A stretch of DNA of 64,000 nt from Rehmannia glutinosa. Lineage: Eukaryota; Streptophyta; Magnoliopsida; Lamiales; Orobanchaceae. A program made the position numbers and the translations under genes. The stretch spans positions 14,054,441-14,118,440 of the forward strand of contig CM071925.1 in the NCBI GenBank assembly GCA_016081115.2. The letters run 5' to 3'. How positions within the stretch are numbered: position 1 is the first letter of the stretch; each line of letters starts with the position of its first letter. The notes under the pieces are model-generated. The model was not told the origin of the DNA, ran no database searches, and saw only the letters and a program-made list of their open reading frames with translations. Positions 41,916 through 53,922 of the stretch are shown piece by piece.

Positions 41916-44103
41916 GAGGAGGAGAGATAGATTTTGTTGGAAATATTTCTATATTTTTAAGCGGATTTTGTCAAGTATTTTATTTATTCATGTTGTTAAG
42001 TCAATTTTTAATTGTTTGAAATTTTTCTCTTGGGATTTGTAGTATTATTAGGATCTTTTTAATTATTATGTTCTATTCAGCTTATCATATTTATATTTTT
42101 CAAATCATGTTATGCACGAAATGTATTTTAAAAAAGTGATTGCAAATTTTTTAAAATTTAAATAAATAATTAAATATAAAGATAATTAATTTGATTATTT
42201 ATCATACAAATGAACAATATAAAAATTAATTATTATAACTACAAAAAACCTTTTTTAAGTACAAAATATTTGGTTGTGTGAATGTGAAATCTATTTATAG
42301 AACGTGTTTATCTATGAGAAAGAATAAAATTGAATAAAGTTTTAACTGCTCAATACCGAATATTTAATATATTACAATAAATAATAAAGTGATTTCAAAT
42401 TCCAATATTTTTAGGTTTAAAAAGCTGACAAATTTGTCAAAATTATTTTTTGGAATTAAAGAAAAATATTTTATTTTGCATTTAGCAACACAAATTTAGG
42501 GGAAAATGAAACTTTTCAAAATAAAAACTATTTTATTTTATATATACACATATATCAAAAAAATATCAAATGCATAAATTTATATCTAATTCCAAAAGTA
42601 CAACTTTGGAACTTAAATATTAAAATACATTGATAAATATAAAAACTAATTTCTATTAACATGAAAGGTACGTTAATATATATATATATATATAATAATT
42701 TTCTATATATTAAATACTATTATGGGTATAATTTCATATTAAATAAATATTAATTTTATTCTAACATAAATAAATATAATGCTACATTTCTATGTGTGGA
42801 TATATGTAATATAAATATATGGATACACATTTTGAGATATTTTCTTCAATTAAAATAAGTATTTTAAAATTAAATTTGGTCAATCTAAATATAATTCTAT
42901 AAAATTAGTAAGAATAAATAAGCCCAAATAACAACTATACCTATATCATAAATAGTTAAAATATATTGAGATACAAATAGATATCCAATAATCAATGCAT
43001 ATTCTTTTCAAAGCCCATTACAAATAATGAATAAATATTTCTTATTTTTTATTGTATATATGTATTGTGGGTGTCAATCAAGATCGTTTAAAAATGATCA
43101 ATTATATATATTATACATCAAAAACAAGATATACACATATTTAGAAAGCTAATTTTTGCATAATTTTATTTTTATATCATTTTAAAAATAAATTTATTTA
43201 AAGAGAGTTGCCTACCAAAAACAATGAAATTCCCAATATTTTTTACTTTTAATTTTATTTTTATTACTTTTTTTATAGTAATTGGAAGACAAGTGGATAA
43301 ATTCAAGCTACTATTTTATGAGATTTCTTTTATATATATATATATATATGCATATCTTAGCATATAAATACATAGATGATAATCTTGCATAATTTATTAA
43401 ATATATCATTCCATATTTTAGGATATATAAACGATATTTACATAGTAAGATCATTTATGCAAAAAAAAACGTTGACATTGATTGCATATCTTTCAAACTT
43501 ATATATGTCTATGGCATTTATATGGAATAAATTTTCTTTTGGACGTAGAAATATATGATTTGATCGCTACTCCATCGTACAATTTTGAGACATAAATTTA
43601 CTATTATATTGCAAAACATCAAAATTTGCAGCTTATAATTTTAATGTATATATTGTATTTTCTTTAATATACTTTGATTTATTCTCTCGACTTAAACATA
43701 GAAATCGCATTAGCTATGTCAATCCATAAGATTTATCGACACCAAATAAATTGAATTTATTATGTGATATGAAAATATTTCTTCAAAAAAACTCGAAATT
43801 AATTTGTGCATATTCCATAATTAATCAGATATTTTATCACCTCATATTCGATTTATTCTCCTAACTTAAAAATAGCCAATCCAAATAATTGCATTTAATA
43901 TGTTAAAAAATTATAATTGTAACATTCAATCCAAATTATTTTTCTCGAATTGTTGACTCGATTATATTTTCTTTTATATTGTAATCTTTAAGAATATTAG
44001 TCGCTTATATTTGTGAATTTGCGATGCGATAGATATAAATATATTTTTATTAATTATTTATAATATTGCAACATAAACAAATCGAAAATCTCAATTAATA
44101 TTT
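41251..44103. other. AT-rich unassigned DNA
   Basis: No coding region is supported. Around 41320-41345, GGCTCATTTTGACACCTCTA looks like one end of a hAT-type MITE (reverse of TAGAGGTGTCAAAATGAGCC); its partner is not visible. (TA)n or (GA)n runs occur near 41885-41920, 42675-42695 and 43330-43350. Confidence 0.6.
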
Positions 44104-44643
44104 CTATAAATATATAACAAGGAGTGCTTCGAGTAGATCCCACCCCATCCCAAAGAAGCCAAAGTCCTTCCCCGACCCTACCACATGCCTCTGTAGTGGT
44201 GCCTTGCTTATCCGCATTGATGGGGTTGGTTGTCTATTAGAGCCTATTAACAAACCATCAAGGAGAGTTGTTAGGTGGAGGATTGCACAAAATAACTTGA
44301 TTGATCTACTGCTATGAGCACCCGCCGTAGAGGTTTTAGTAGACACTGCACGATCATGTGATGTTATAACTCATAAGGCAAATGATAGGGGAGTACTATT
44401 AATAACCATCTCACTCACCGGTCTTTTCGACTTAGGAATTCGTGATCTCTTCACTTCAACAAGTGCCATAATTCTCGAATTTCTACGCGAATCAAGATCG
44501 AAAAGAAGTTTTCCACCACCGACTCAAATCCATCATCCGAATCGTACTCAAGCAGAATATGGAGGTATTTATGGCGAATCGGCCAACTGGGTATTTCACA
44601 ATAAAATGATAGACTGAACGCCATGGAACGACCGGGGTACCTG
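44104..44643. other. Less AT-rich unassigned segment
   Basis: Base composition is more gene-like than on either side, and two minus-strand frames of 80 and 88 codons exist (44104-44346, 44451-44717). The second runs into the gypsy LTR, so at least its end is not a native exon. I recognise no protein family. It could be an exon remnant or another element; it is the left flank of the gypsy LTR at 44644. Confidence 0.4.
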
Positions 44644-47077
44644 TGGGCTCGAAAGCTACTTAGAAAACCATAGGCAAGTGCACCTATCATTTTGTAGTAT
44701 AGATTATTGAGTACCAAGTGTCATTCCCACTTGGATTGTAAGTACTAATAATTACCGCTTTTTTGTTATCTAATCTAGCAATTTTCGTAGTTTTTGTTGT
44801 TAAAAATGGAAAATGAGAAATAAAGAATTTGAAATAATCACAACTTACAAAAGATCAAATAAAAGCAGATTGTCAGAATAAGAAATCAAGAGCTAGAAAT
44901 GTGTTTGAATGTAAATCCTCTAGAATGTTTTTTGTGATTCAACAAGATAAAAATACAACCATAAGCCCTTTAAGCAAAAAAACCAACCTCTTTTAATAAA
45001 ATCTCATGTTATGTGGACCGTAGAAATTCCCGATTTAAGTTAAACCTCTATCGAGCGAATAACTTCTAACCTCAAGTTGATTAACCAAATTTCTTTGTAG
45101 TTAAAACCCCAAGATTGCATTATAACGATTTGTGAATTCTCATATTAGTTTGACCCTAATCCAAGATTTATGTCGCCTTATATCTAGGATTGCATGCAAC
45201 TCTTTTCACTTATACAAGTTCTTTTTCACCATAAATCTCTCGATTTACCCGATGAAGAATAGAAATCAAATTAATATACCGGAAATATTAACTCGAATGA
45301 AATAAGCATGATATAAGTGAATCACACAAGACATGAGAATTTTATTAAAAACATTCAATCCAAAAATCACAATCCATTCTAGAGTTCATTACATTCAAAC
45401 ACTTAGAAATTTAGCTACACATGGCTTTGAAAAAGAGTAAACTACACAAGAAGATTTGAATAATTCATTCATCAATTTTAACCAGAACAATGAGACGCAT
45501 GTTAAAATTGATGGACAGAAGTGAGTATAACAAAGAGTTTTAAATACTTGGATCTATAATTGAAGAGAATGGAGAAATCAATAAAGATGTCACACATAGG
45601 ATTCAAAGTGGTTGAATAAATGGAGGAGTGCATCTTCTATCCTTTCATGACCGTAAAATACCATTAAAATTGAAAGAAAAATTTTATAAAAACGGCCATA
45701 AGCCCGCAATGCTTTATGGAGCGTAATGTTGGGCGACTAAATATGAACACAAACAAAAATGAGGGTAGCGGTAGATGAGAATGTTACAGATGGATGTGCG
45801 GACATACTAGATTAGATAGAATAAGAAATGAACACATTAGAAACAAAGTGGAGTAGCACCAATAGATGAGAAAATTAGAGAAACACGATTAAGATGGTTT
45901 GACATATTTATAGTGAGACCTTTAGATGTACTACAAAGGGACACGTTTAGTAAAGGAATCACTCACACAAATCAAAAGAGCAGAGGTAGTTTAAAAAGAT
46001 TGAATGAAGCTATTAAACAAGATATGCTATACCTAAAATCAATGAAAATATGGCTTATGACATCAAACGATGGCGCGATATGATCCGTGATAAAATTCAC
46101 TCCCACGAGCTGATTTTAAGTGCTTAGTTTGTTGTTGTTGTTGTTGTTGTTGTTGAACATGGTGTACTTAGCTCTTATTCAAGACCAATTCAAGACTTCT
46201 TCCTTGGTTGATTGAAATGATGTTGAGCTCCAAGCCTTCTCCTCTATTGCTCTTCAACTTCCAACTCTACCTCTCTTTATCCTCTCAATGTATTTTGCTT
46301 TGAAAGAGTGAATGAATCAACGAATTATCAATGGAATGGAATGCCTCATCCAACCCAAACTCTTAGCTTTTATAGACATTCTTGTTGTGAAAGAACACAT
46401 TAACAATGTCATCTTTTGCAAATAATTGTTCCACTACCATAGTCAGCAGGTGAATTCTGTATTCATATGATAATCGAGAAAATGGGGGACATGGTGCAGC
46501 AAGATAGGTGTTAAAGGTATACAAAGTGATCAAAAAGGTTTGGCTGGTGATTTTTCCACAATTTCCGCATAAAAATGTGTCCTCGAAAGTGGCCCCGACA
46601 CGCCCGCGGTTGCAAAGACGGCCTGGGCCGTGCCGCCCGGAAATTTGTAAAAACACGGGACACGGCCAGCCAACAAAACACGGCAAGGCCGTGTTGTCCG
46701 ACACGGCCAGAAACAGGCAACACGTACTACCCATGTTCGGTCCTGCTTTGCGCGTTTTTCTCCCTCTTTGATCCCTTCAACATGGCCGTGTTTGCAACAC
46801 CTTGGGCCGCCGGGACACTTTTCTAATTTTTCTTCAATTTATTTCCTTCTTTGAACATGGCCATGTTACTTGACACCCTCAAGTCATGTCCGAGTGATTT
46901 TCTTGCTCTTTTGCACTTAATGTCAAGGCTTCAAATTGCTCTAAATTTCTCCACCTATAATGTTAAACACATCCCGCGATAAATGCTAAAAATACTCGAA
47001 AACTATGATTTTTCTAACAAAACAATTTAAAACTATTGAATTACTACCACGTATTATGTACAAAATGGCACTTATCA
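44644..47077 (-). mobile_element. Minus-strand 3' LTR of a gypsy element (LTR-A)
   Basis: On the minus strand it starts TGATAAGTGCCATTTTG at 47077 and ends near 44644 (GAGCCCA). The opposite-strand LTR at 50675-53805 shares the start, the CACGGCC-rich middle, AT-rich parts and the end (AAATGATAGGTGCACTTGCC). A LINE fragment is nested at 45465-46155. It is a 3' LTR because GAGGACAAGCAA...GTTGGAGG, a typical polypurine neighbourhood, precedes it on the minus strand. Confidence 0.8.
45465..46155 (+). mobile_element. 5'-truncated RTE-like LINE in LTR-A
   Basis: The end of a LINE ORF is readable across stops: YLGSIIEENGEINKDV near 45545, RKIPLKLKEKFYK, PAMLYGA and EKIRETRLRWFDI-like motifs from the reverse transcriptase C-terminus. 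It ends in nine TTG repeats (46129-46155), a tail type seen in RTE-clade LINEs. LTR-B lacks the insertion. The left end is uncertain by about 20 bases. Such an element could have supplied the machinery for the 5S retroposition at 8639. Confidence 0.82.
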
Positions 47078-47140
47078 AACCGCCTCCAACTTGGAAATTT
47101 TGCTTGTCCTCAAGCAATTTTTAAAACAAAGAGTGGGGTT
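47078..47140 (-). mobile_element. End of the internal region of the minus-strand gypsy element
   Basis: On the minus strand, TTGCTTGAGGACAAGCAAAA and a GTTGGAGGCGGTT tract lead into LTR-A. The rest lies in the assembly gap. Confidence 0.7.
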
Positions 47141-47240
47141 NNNNNNNNNNNNNNNNNNNNNNNNNNNNNNNNNNNNNNNNNNNNNNNNNNNNNNNNNNNN
47201 NNNNNNNNNNNNNNNNNNNNNNNNNNNNNNNNNNNNNNNN
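47141..47240. other. Assembly gap of 100 N
   Basis: Exactly 100 undetermined bases, the usual placeholder for a gap of unknown size. It starts just inside the gypsy internal region, so up to several kilobases may be missing. Confidence 0.99.
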
Positions 47241-47724
47241 TATGTAATATGGGGTTGTTGCTTTATGACTTGCTTGCTTATGTAGTTAATATATACGTAG
47301 TGCATACATAATGTATATTCGTTGCTTATGTAGTATAGACTTGTTGCTTATATAGTATGGTTTTGTTGCTAATGACTTGCTTATGTAGTTAATATATCTA
47401 AAAGCACCATGACATCTATATAAGCAACAAAATACATCTTCATAAGAAAGATGAATGATTTTTCATAGTAGTATGTTGAAGAAGAAGCGATGGGTTTGTT
47501 ACGTGATTTTGTTTTGAGATTTGGAAGGATTGCGTGAATCCCGAATCTTTTGTGAATCCCATGAATATTGATTTGAGAGGATGACTAATTTACCCCTGTG
47601 TTTAATTAACAAGCTTGTAATTTGTAATTTTGCCTCTTAAATTGCAATAACTTGAAAAAAATTAGATATATGGCTAGGATTGGTCCCTGTGGACTCACCA
47701 TGAGGTGGTCTCATATAACCCTCT

Positions 47725-47759
<35 letters not shown>

Positions 47760-47833
47760 GTTACACACATATATAGAAGTATTATGTTCCTACTTTTTCT
47801 TTGCGGTTGGAAACCCACACGTCATGCTACGTT

Positions 47834-47863
<30 letters not shown>
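47241..47863. other. Unassigned AT-rich DNA with microsatellites
   Basis: No gene seen. Degenerate GTTGCTTATGTAGTATAG-like repeats occur at 47250-47400. (AT)n runs lie at 47727-47755 and 47833-47859, the latter just outside the Helitron end. Confidence 0.6.
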
Positions 47864-47864
<1 letters not shown>

Positions 47865-49656
47865 TAGAACAACACCAAAGTGTTACACGGGAATTGTCCA
47901 AAAGATAAATTCTAGTATCTCAAATTTGTTTGTCATAGTTAGAAAAGACATAAAATACTAATTATAAAGAAATAAAAAGAAAATCCAAAACTTATAAAAG
48001 TATCATACAAATAATTCACTTGAAATTAAGAAAAACTTTCTTGTAAACTACATTATTTGTTCTATGTCCAATCATGTGTAGTCCTTATCACAACAAAGAA
48101 TTTCCAAACCACTTTTTATGCTTTTAACTCTCGATATAGCCACATAAAGTTGACCATGGTAAACGTGGTCTTGGTAGGTACAAACCGAGCATGGAGAGTG
48201 TTTTACTTTGGCTCTTATTTATAGTCATTGCAAAACAAATAATAAGTGGAAATTGTCTTCTTTGAAACTTAAATGGTAATCTGCTATTTAAAGGGCTTAA
48301 TATCATACGTGGAGTAAAAACTTTGCACCCAATATCGAGTCCCGAGAATGAATCTTTGCTTCAATAATATGATCGCAAGCCATGTAATTCGGATGTAAAA
48401 CCAAGTATTTCATCAAATAAATCAAGTAATTCATCAAATAAATCAATTACAATAAAGACACACAAAGATTCACACTCGATTACACAACGGTTGGACATCC
48501 AAATAGAATGAGTTCCTTATTTTTCTTCTCTTGAGGCTTGAGCGGGAATGAGTATATTATAGTCGTTCACATCATACCTTTATCTTTCACGTCTCTTTCT
48601 CATGGTTAATATCAGAAATATTATTCATCTTGGTAGTCATTTCTGCAATATAAAGTCAGCGTGTATTATCATGCAAAACAATAGAGAAATGTATACACAA
48701 AGAAGCCACCTCAAAAAAATTATCATATATACATACATATATTTTTGCCGATTAAATGTTTGATTGGATTATATTAATTTTTCCAAATTATTAATGATTT
48801 TGCCGATTAAATATTTGATTGGATTAAATATTAATTAGATTAAATATTGATTGGATTAAACTTGCAGTATATACATACATATATTTGAGATTACATTAAA
48901 TATTGATTTTTTCAAAACTCGTATATAAATATATTAAATATACATATATACATATCTTTTTTCTAAATTCGTAAATACGATTTTTCTAATTAAATATTTG
49001 CTTGGATTAATTATTAATTGGACTTATCGAATATAAATACATAGATTTGATTAGATTAAATATTGATTTTGCCAGATTGATTACGATTTTGCGGATTAAA
49101 TATTTGATTAGATTAGATAGTAATTAGATTAAATATTAATTGAATTAAACTTGGCGTATATAGATATATAATTTGATTGGATTAAATATTAATGTTGTCA
49201 AATTAACGGTAAATCAATTTATCGAATATCACGAAAAATCATTTGAGTCATTAATTAATATATTGATATTTGATTGGATTAAATATTGATAAAATCTATT
49301 GAGTTAATAGTTATATACGGAAAATTAATTAACACATTATAAGAAAAATTAATTGAGTTAATGATTATATACGGAAATATGGAAATTTAATTAATATATT
49401 GATATTTGATTGGATTAAATATTGATAAAAATTGAGTCAATAGTTATATACGAAAATAGGAAATTCATTAATAAGTTGATGATAAATTGATAGTAAATCA
49501 ATTTATAATTGGAAAAATAAGATGGTGACACAAATTTGCCCGCGTGGCTAAATATGAAGGTGACACATGGATTTGGATATTTAAGGTGTTGACATGTGTA
49601 CCAAATTGCAGAGATGATGACATGTGTCAGCTTGTTTTTTCTTTTAGTATATAGGA
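47864..49656 (-). mobile_element. Helitron 1 (minus strand)
   Basis: On the minus strand it starts TCCTATATACTAAAAG (49656) and ends CTAG (47864-47867), between A and T, as Helitrons do. A hairpin-like stretch precedes the end (GTGTAACAC...GTGTT). It keeps only the helicase C-terminus, so it is non-autonomous. About 160 bp at the 3' end and 150 bp at the 5' end match Helitron 2. The middle (48400-49500) is AT-rich with repeated TTGATTGGATTAAATATT units. Confidence 0.85.
48075..48345 (-). pseudogene. C-terminus of a Helitron Rep/helicase (Pif1-like)
   Basis: Minus-strand reading gives MILSPLNSRLPFKFQRRQFP, LIICFAMTINKSQ and LGLYLPRPR, then in another frame HGQLYVAISRVKS and CDKDYT with a stop. 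The order matches the end of the Pif1-type helicase of plant Helitrons (usually FAMTINKSQGQ, VGLYLP, HGQLYVA-SR). The G of INKSQGQ is lost and one frameshift is present. The replication initiator (Rep) domain is absent. Confidence 0.88.
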
Positions 49657-49902
49657 TTAATGTGTGTGTGTGTGTCTGTGGTGTTGTCATAATGTATTTA
49701 TAATTTTCACATACCTATTTGTATTAAATACCCATTTATTTGTCTTGTGTAATGTAGTCATTCTTTTAACAAACTATTATTCTATGTAATATCTAAATTA
49801 TCACTATATATATATATATATATAACTTAATATTCTACTCTTTTTATTGGGGTATATTAATCTTCTAATTAATCCATTCTTTTATTATATCTCACCTTTA
49901 TA
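49657..49902. repeat. Simple repeats and AT-rich spacer
   Basis: A (GT)n run at 49660-49676 is followed by AT-rich DNA with (AT)n at 49806-49824. No gene. Confidence 0.6.
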
Positions 49903-50049
49903 GGGGTTACGATCTACCCACTTGGTAGGTACCCAGTGTGTTCTCGGCCCAGTTGGATTATGACATCCATGTGGATGTGTGTGTGTATGTATTGACCTGT
50001 TAGTATAAAACTCACGGCAGGTAGGCAAAGTGGGTAGCATCCGTAACCC
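49903..50049. mobile_element. Palindromic MITE-like element, 147 bp
   Basis: The ends are inverted: GGGGTTACGATCTACCCACTT on the left corresponds to the reverse of AAGTGGGTAGCATCCGTAACCC on the right. TATA flanks both ends (49899-49902 and 50050-50053), a possible target duplication. Superfamily not certain. Confidence 0.75.
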
Positions 50050-50053
50050 TATA

Positions 50054-50263
50054 GATACATCAATATCACATTTTAGCCATAAAGTGTACCATGTATGTCT
50101 GTCAATATAAATATATTGATATCTAATGTAATCAAGCTAAAATTGGATTTTTCGGAATTCATATGTAATCTAATATGAATATGAGATACCCAAAAGTTTA
50201 ATTATGTTTATGAAAAATTAATCATGATAATTAAATTCCAAAAAGTTTTGGGTTATGACATAA
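50054..50263. other. Unassigned AT-rich spacer
   Basis: No coding or repeat structure recognised. Confidence 0.5.
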
Positions 50264-50674
50264 ACCAGTGGAAGCATGCCCAGCGTCTAAAAAGAAAGAA
50301 AGAATGTATATTCCTTGCATTTCTCATTCGATAAGTTCAAGAAGCTTGGTTATGACTAATAGTAATTGCAAAAATTGGTTGAGTTCTTCTATTTTCATTG
50401 CGTTATTGGGTTGAAGTTGCGCATAACTATCAAAATTTATGGAGTGATGAGATCAAGTGAATCATACCCGGCGATATTAATGTCTTTACTTGTAAATCGA
50501 TCGTTTGTAAAACTATGTATTTCTTGAATGACTAATCGGATTGAGAGGGCTAAGAACTTGGCTGCTTATGTTCAATGTGTTGAAAATAATTCTCTCTTGT
50601 ATGTTTCATTTTTGAATTTCTCTTTATGGTTTATGTTTTGCTAGGACAAGGAAAGTTTTAAGTTGGAGGTGATT
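50264..50674 (+). mobile_element. End of the internal region of a plus-strand gypsy element
   Basis: It ends GGACAAGGAAAGTTTTAAGT and a GGAGGTGATT tract right before LTR-B. This is the same arrangement as the minus-strand copy at 47078-47140. No frame is kept. Left limit approximate. Confidence 0.6.
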
Positions 50675-52344
50675 TGATAAGTGTCTTTTTATGCATGTTT
50701 TACTTGTTTATTTGAGTATAATTTCAATTGTTTTGTTGTTAGTTTAGTATGTTTTTGATTGCACATGGTTCATATTACTATGAGGTAATTTTATTGGTGT
50801 AGATTGATCATTCGCAACTATTTTTGGTGAATTTGGCAATGGATTCATGTCAAAACATACCCCAGGGTTTGAGGATGCAAAAACGCTCAAAATCCCAAGT
50901 TAAACATGTCATTTCGGGCCTTTTAGGCCCACCACGACTAGGGGTGTCACGCTTGTCGGCCATGTTCAAACAGGGCAAAATCACGAATTTGAGGGCGTTG
51001 TGGACTACGTACGGCCAGGCCGTATTGATTGAACAAGAAAAACATAATACTGACCGCGGCCAGGCCGTGTTTCACGGAACATCTATCGCGTGTCCGAATC
51101 ACTTTCAAAGCATCAATTTAAAGCACAATTTGTGGAAAACTCATCAACAAAGCTTTTTGACCACTTTTGTGCACCTTTAACACCCTATTTTGTTGTACAA
51201 ACACTTCACCTTCCTAACATAATTGCATAAAACGAATATTCAACAACCCACTCATTATTGGAGCATTAAACAACCAAAAGATGACATTATTAATGAATAC
51301 TTTTAACAAAATAATGTCAATAAAAGCCCAAGGATTGGGTTGAGGATATTCATTGATTCATGGAGGATCCATTATTCATCCATCATCATTTGAAACATTT
51401 CTTTCATTCACAAAAATTGAGTTCTAGAGAGCAACTTGCAAATTGTGAGAAAAGAGGGAAAGTAGAATTGTGATTAATGAGCTTGGAGGAGAAGGCTTGG
51501 AGTAACAATGGAGAAGAAGGCTTGGAGCAACATCATTGGAGTCAATCAAGAAAGAAGTTCATTGGAGATTTTGAGAAAAGATAAGTACACCATGTCTACA
51601 ACATTTAATTCTTCTTGTGTTATTTATTCTTTTGTCAAAATCATGTGTTGCTAAACTCCTAGATGTTTGAATGTAATGAACTCTAGAATAGATTTGTGAT
51701 TAAGGCTTCTATGTTTTTAATATATTCTTCATATTTATGCGATTCACTTATTTTATGCTTTGTTTATTTGAGTTAATATTTCTTATATAATTATTTGAAC
51801 TTTACTCATCATCGGGTAACCGAGAGATTTATGGTGAGAAAGAACTTTTATAAGTGAAAGGAGTTGCATGCAATCCTAGATATAGGACGACATAAATCTT
51901 CTGGATTAGGGTAAATCTAATATGGGAATTCATAAATCATTGTAATGCAATCTTGAGGTTTTAACTAGAAAGAGATTTGATTAATCAACTTAAGGTTATG
52001 AGTTCTTCACCTTGAAACAAGATTCAATTTAAATCGAATTTCTATGGTCCATAAAATATGAGATTATGTTAAAAGAGGATGGTAATTGTAAGTCCAGTGG
52101 GCTACGATAATCTAGAAGAGGAGTGAATAGATTATCTCCATCTTTTCGATTATGCCCTCTTTTTTGAAACAAATAAGCCAAGACAATAAAGGTGTGGGAA
52201 GTAAACAACACGCGTCGATTTATAGAGGTTCAACCCACCTAGGGCCTAATCCTCTACCACCCCAGTATATCCGGGATGGATTTCAAAAAGAAAAAAGTTT
52301 TTATTAATTACCAAAATTAATACAACACCTTACAACATCACCTT

Positions 52345-52550
52345 GAAGAGCACCACATTCTTCTTCAACACCACCTTTGAGATTACCACAATCTCTCTTG
52401 AAGATTACCACAATCTCCAACGGCACCTTGTGAAGATTACCACAATCTTCAACCTTGAAGAACACCAAATTCTTCAACACTTCAAGAGCACCATACTCTT
52501 GAAACACCTATCACCTAGATCGCCCGAGTGTATTCTTTCCACAAGAATAC
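52345..52550 (-). repeat. GTGGT-loop hairpin array, seven hairpins
   Basis: On the minus strand, stems such as TGAAGATT/AATCTTCA, GAGATT/AATCTC, GAAGAAT/GTTCTTC, CAAGAGT/GCTCTTG and GTATTCTT/AAGAATAC enclose GTGGT, TTGGT, ATGGT or GTGGA. This is the longest such array in the window. Confidence 0.82.
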
Positions 52551-52790
52551 TCACAAGGATGTCTTGTGTTGAATGATGACAAAAATCAAGATTACAACTC
52601 AATAATGAATATTACAATTTTAATGCAAGTGTAATCAAGAAATAAAGCCTAGACCTGAAGATGTGAAAGTGAAATACTTACGCTATAAATACAACAAGAG
52701 TGTTGAATATGAAAGCTTAGAAATTTGCAGATTTCTTGTTGTGTATTTGCTTATGTGTTGTTCTTTGCTTGTGTCTTCAAAATCATCTTC

Positions 52791-52798
52791 TATTTATA
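52791..52798 (-). promoter_or_regulatory. TATA box of the minus-strand SIRE-A solo LTR
   Basis: Reads TATAAATA on the minus strand, followed by GAAGATG as in the other SIRE-A LTRs. The whole LTR is present upstream. Confidence 0.6.
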
Positions 52799-53805
52799 GG
52801 AGAGTCTTCACAAACATAGGCTCCTCCTTCTTCACTTTTGTCTACAAAAGAAGATCACAAGATGTAAAAATAATGTACAAAAATGAAAAGCAATCCTGGC
52901 GATAAGGGTGTTCAACGGTACAAATTTTGTTGTCAAAAGATTACACAGCGCGACCGGTCGCTCTATAGAAAATTTCGAACGTTAGAGAAAAATAGTGCGA
53001 TCCAAGTACAGGTTGCAGGGGGGTTCGACCGGTCCGAGGGGGGTCCGACCGGTCGGCCCCTAGGTGGACCGATCCCCCTACTCAGTTTTTCAAGTTCAGT
53101 GCTCTCTGTTTTCATTTTCGCGTTCATCGGTACCTGTCGACCTCTTGTTCGACCGGTCGACCAAAATTGAAATGTTGTCCAATTTTTGTCAAAACAAAAT
53201 TCAAAAAATACTCCAAAAAATTAGTAAAAATAATTTAAATCAATTGGAAGTATTTGGACAATATTTAAAACATTGTTTTGGTGTAAGAACCAATTAACAC
53301 AAAATCATCAAAAGTATTGTCCAATTTTTATCGAATAATAAACTCTAAGAAATACTCCAAAAATTAGTAAAAATATTTTAAATCATTTAGGAGTATTTGG
53401 ACAACATTTATAAACATTGTTTTGGTATAAAAACTCATTTAAACAAAATCATCAAAATCTTGATAAAAATATTTTTCTAACAGTAATTTCTTAAGGGTTT
53501 ATGGTTGTATTTTATCTTGTTAGAATCAAAAAAACATTCTAGAGGGATTTATATTCGAACACGTTTCTATCTCTTGATCTCTTATTTTACAATCTCCCTT
53601 TATTTTATCAATTATAATTTGTTGATTGTTTAGATTCTTTATTTTCCCATTCATACAAACAAACGTCTGAAAAATGTTAGATTATATAACAAAAAGACGG
53701 TAACTACTAGTACTTATAATCCTTGTGGAAATGACACTCGGTACTCGGTATATACTATAAAATGATAGGTGCACTTGCCAAGGTTTTAGAGTAGCTTCCA
53801 AGCCA

Positions 53806-53922
53806 TCAATTTGTTTTGTCTCAAGAATAACTAGCGGATATTTTTATAAAATCATTGCACTGCAAGTATTTTAACTCGATTTAAGCTCGTTTTAGGCATA
53901 ATGCATATCATATAAGGTCTAT
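53806..53922 (+). pseudogene. Last codons of copia pol, SIRE-A copy 4
   Basis: A remnant of the SQDQLADIFTKPL and SIRARLGIMHI motifs, with a stop replacing Q/L (CTCAAGAATAACTAGCGGATAT). It aligns with 9863-9953 and 19436-19531. Confidence 0.8.

Larger units (their letters stand above)
52087..53482 (-). mobile_element. Minus-strand SIRE-A solo LTR in LTR-B
   Basis: On the minus strand it runs from TGTTAGAAAAATATTTTTATC (53482) to GGACTTACA (52087). It is flanked by the perfect duplication GTAAT (52082-52086 and 53483-53487). A segment of about 140 bp near the U3 start is duplicated (about 53160-53290 and 53310-53450). GACCGGTC palindromes lie at about 52956, 53030 and 53155, a TATAAATA box at 52791-52798 (minus), and seven hairpins at 52345-52550. 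Confidence 0.92.
50675..53805 (+). mobile_element. Plus-strand 3' LTR of the same gypsy family (LTR-B)
   Basis: TGATAAGTGTCTTTTTATGC to about AAGCCA. About 1.73 kb once the nested solo LTR (52087-53482) and its duplication are removed. CACGGCC/GGCCGTG words near 51000-51080 match LTR-A. The right end abuts SIRE-A copy 4 pol, so this gypsy element probably inserted into that pol gene. Confidence 0.8.

Noticed and set aside
44451..44717. A minus-strand host gene of 88 codons
   Set aside because: The frame starts inside the gypsy LTR; no protein family or splice evidence is visible.
47036..47311. Frames crossing the N block
   Set aside because: They are open only because undetermined bases contain no stops.
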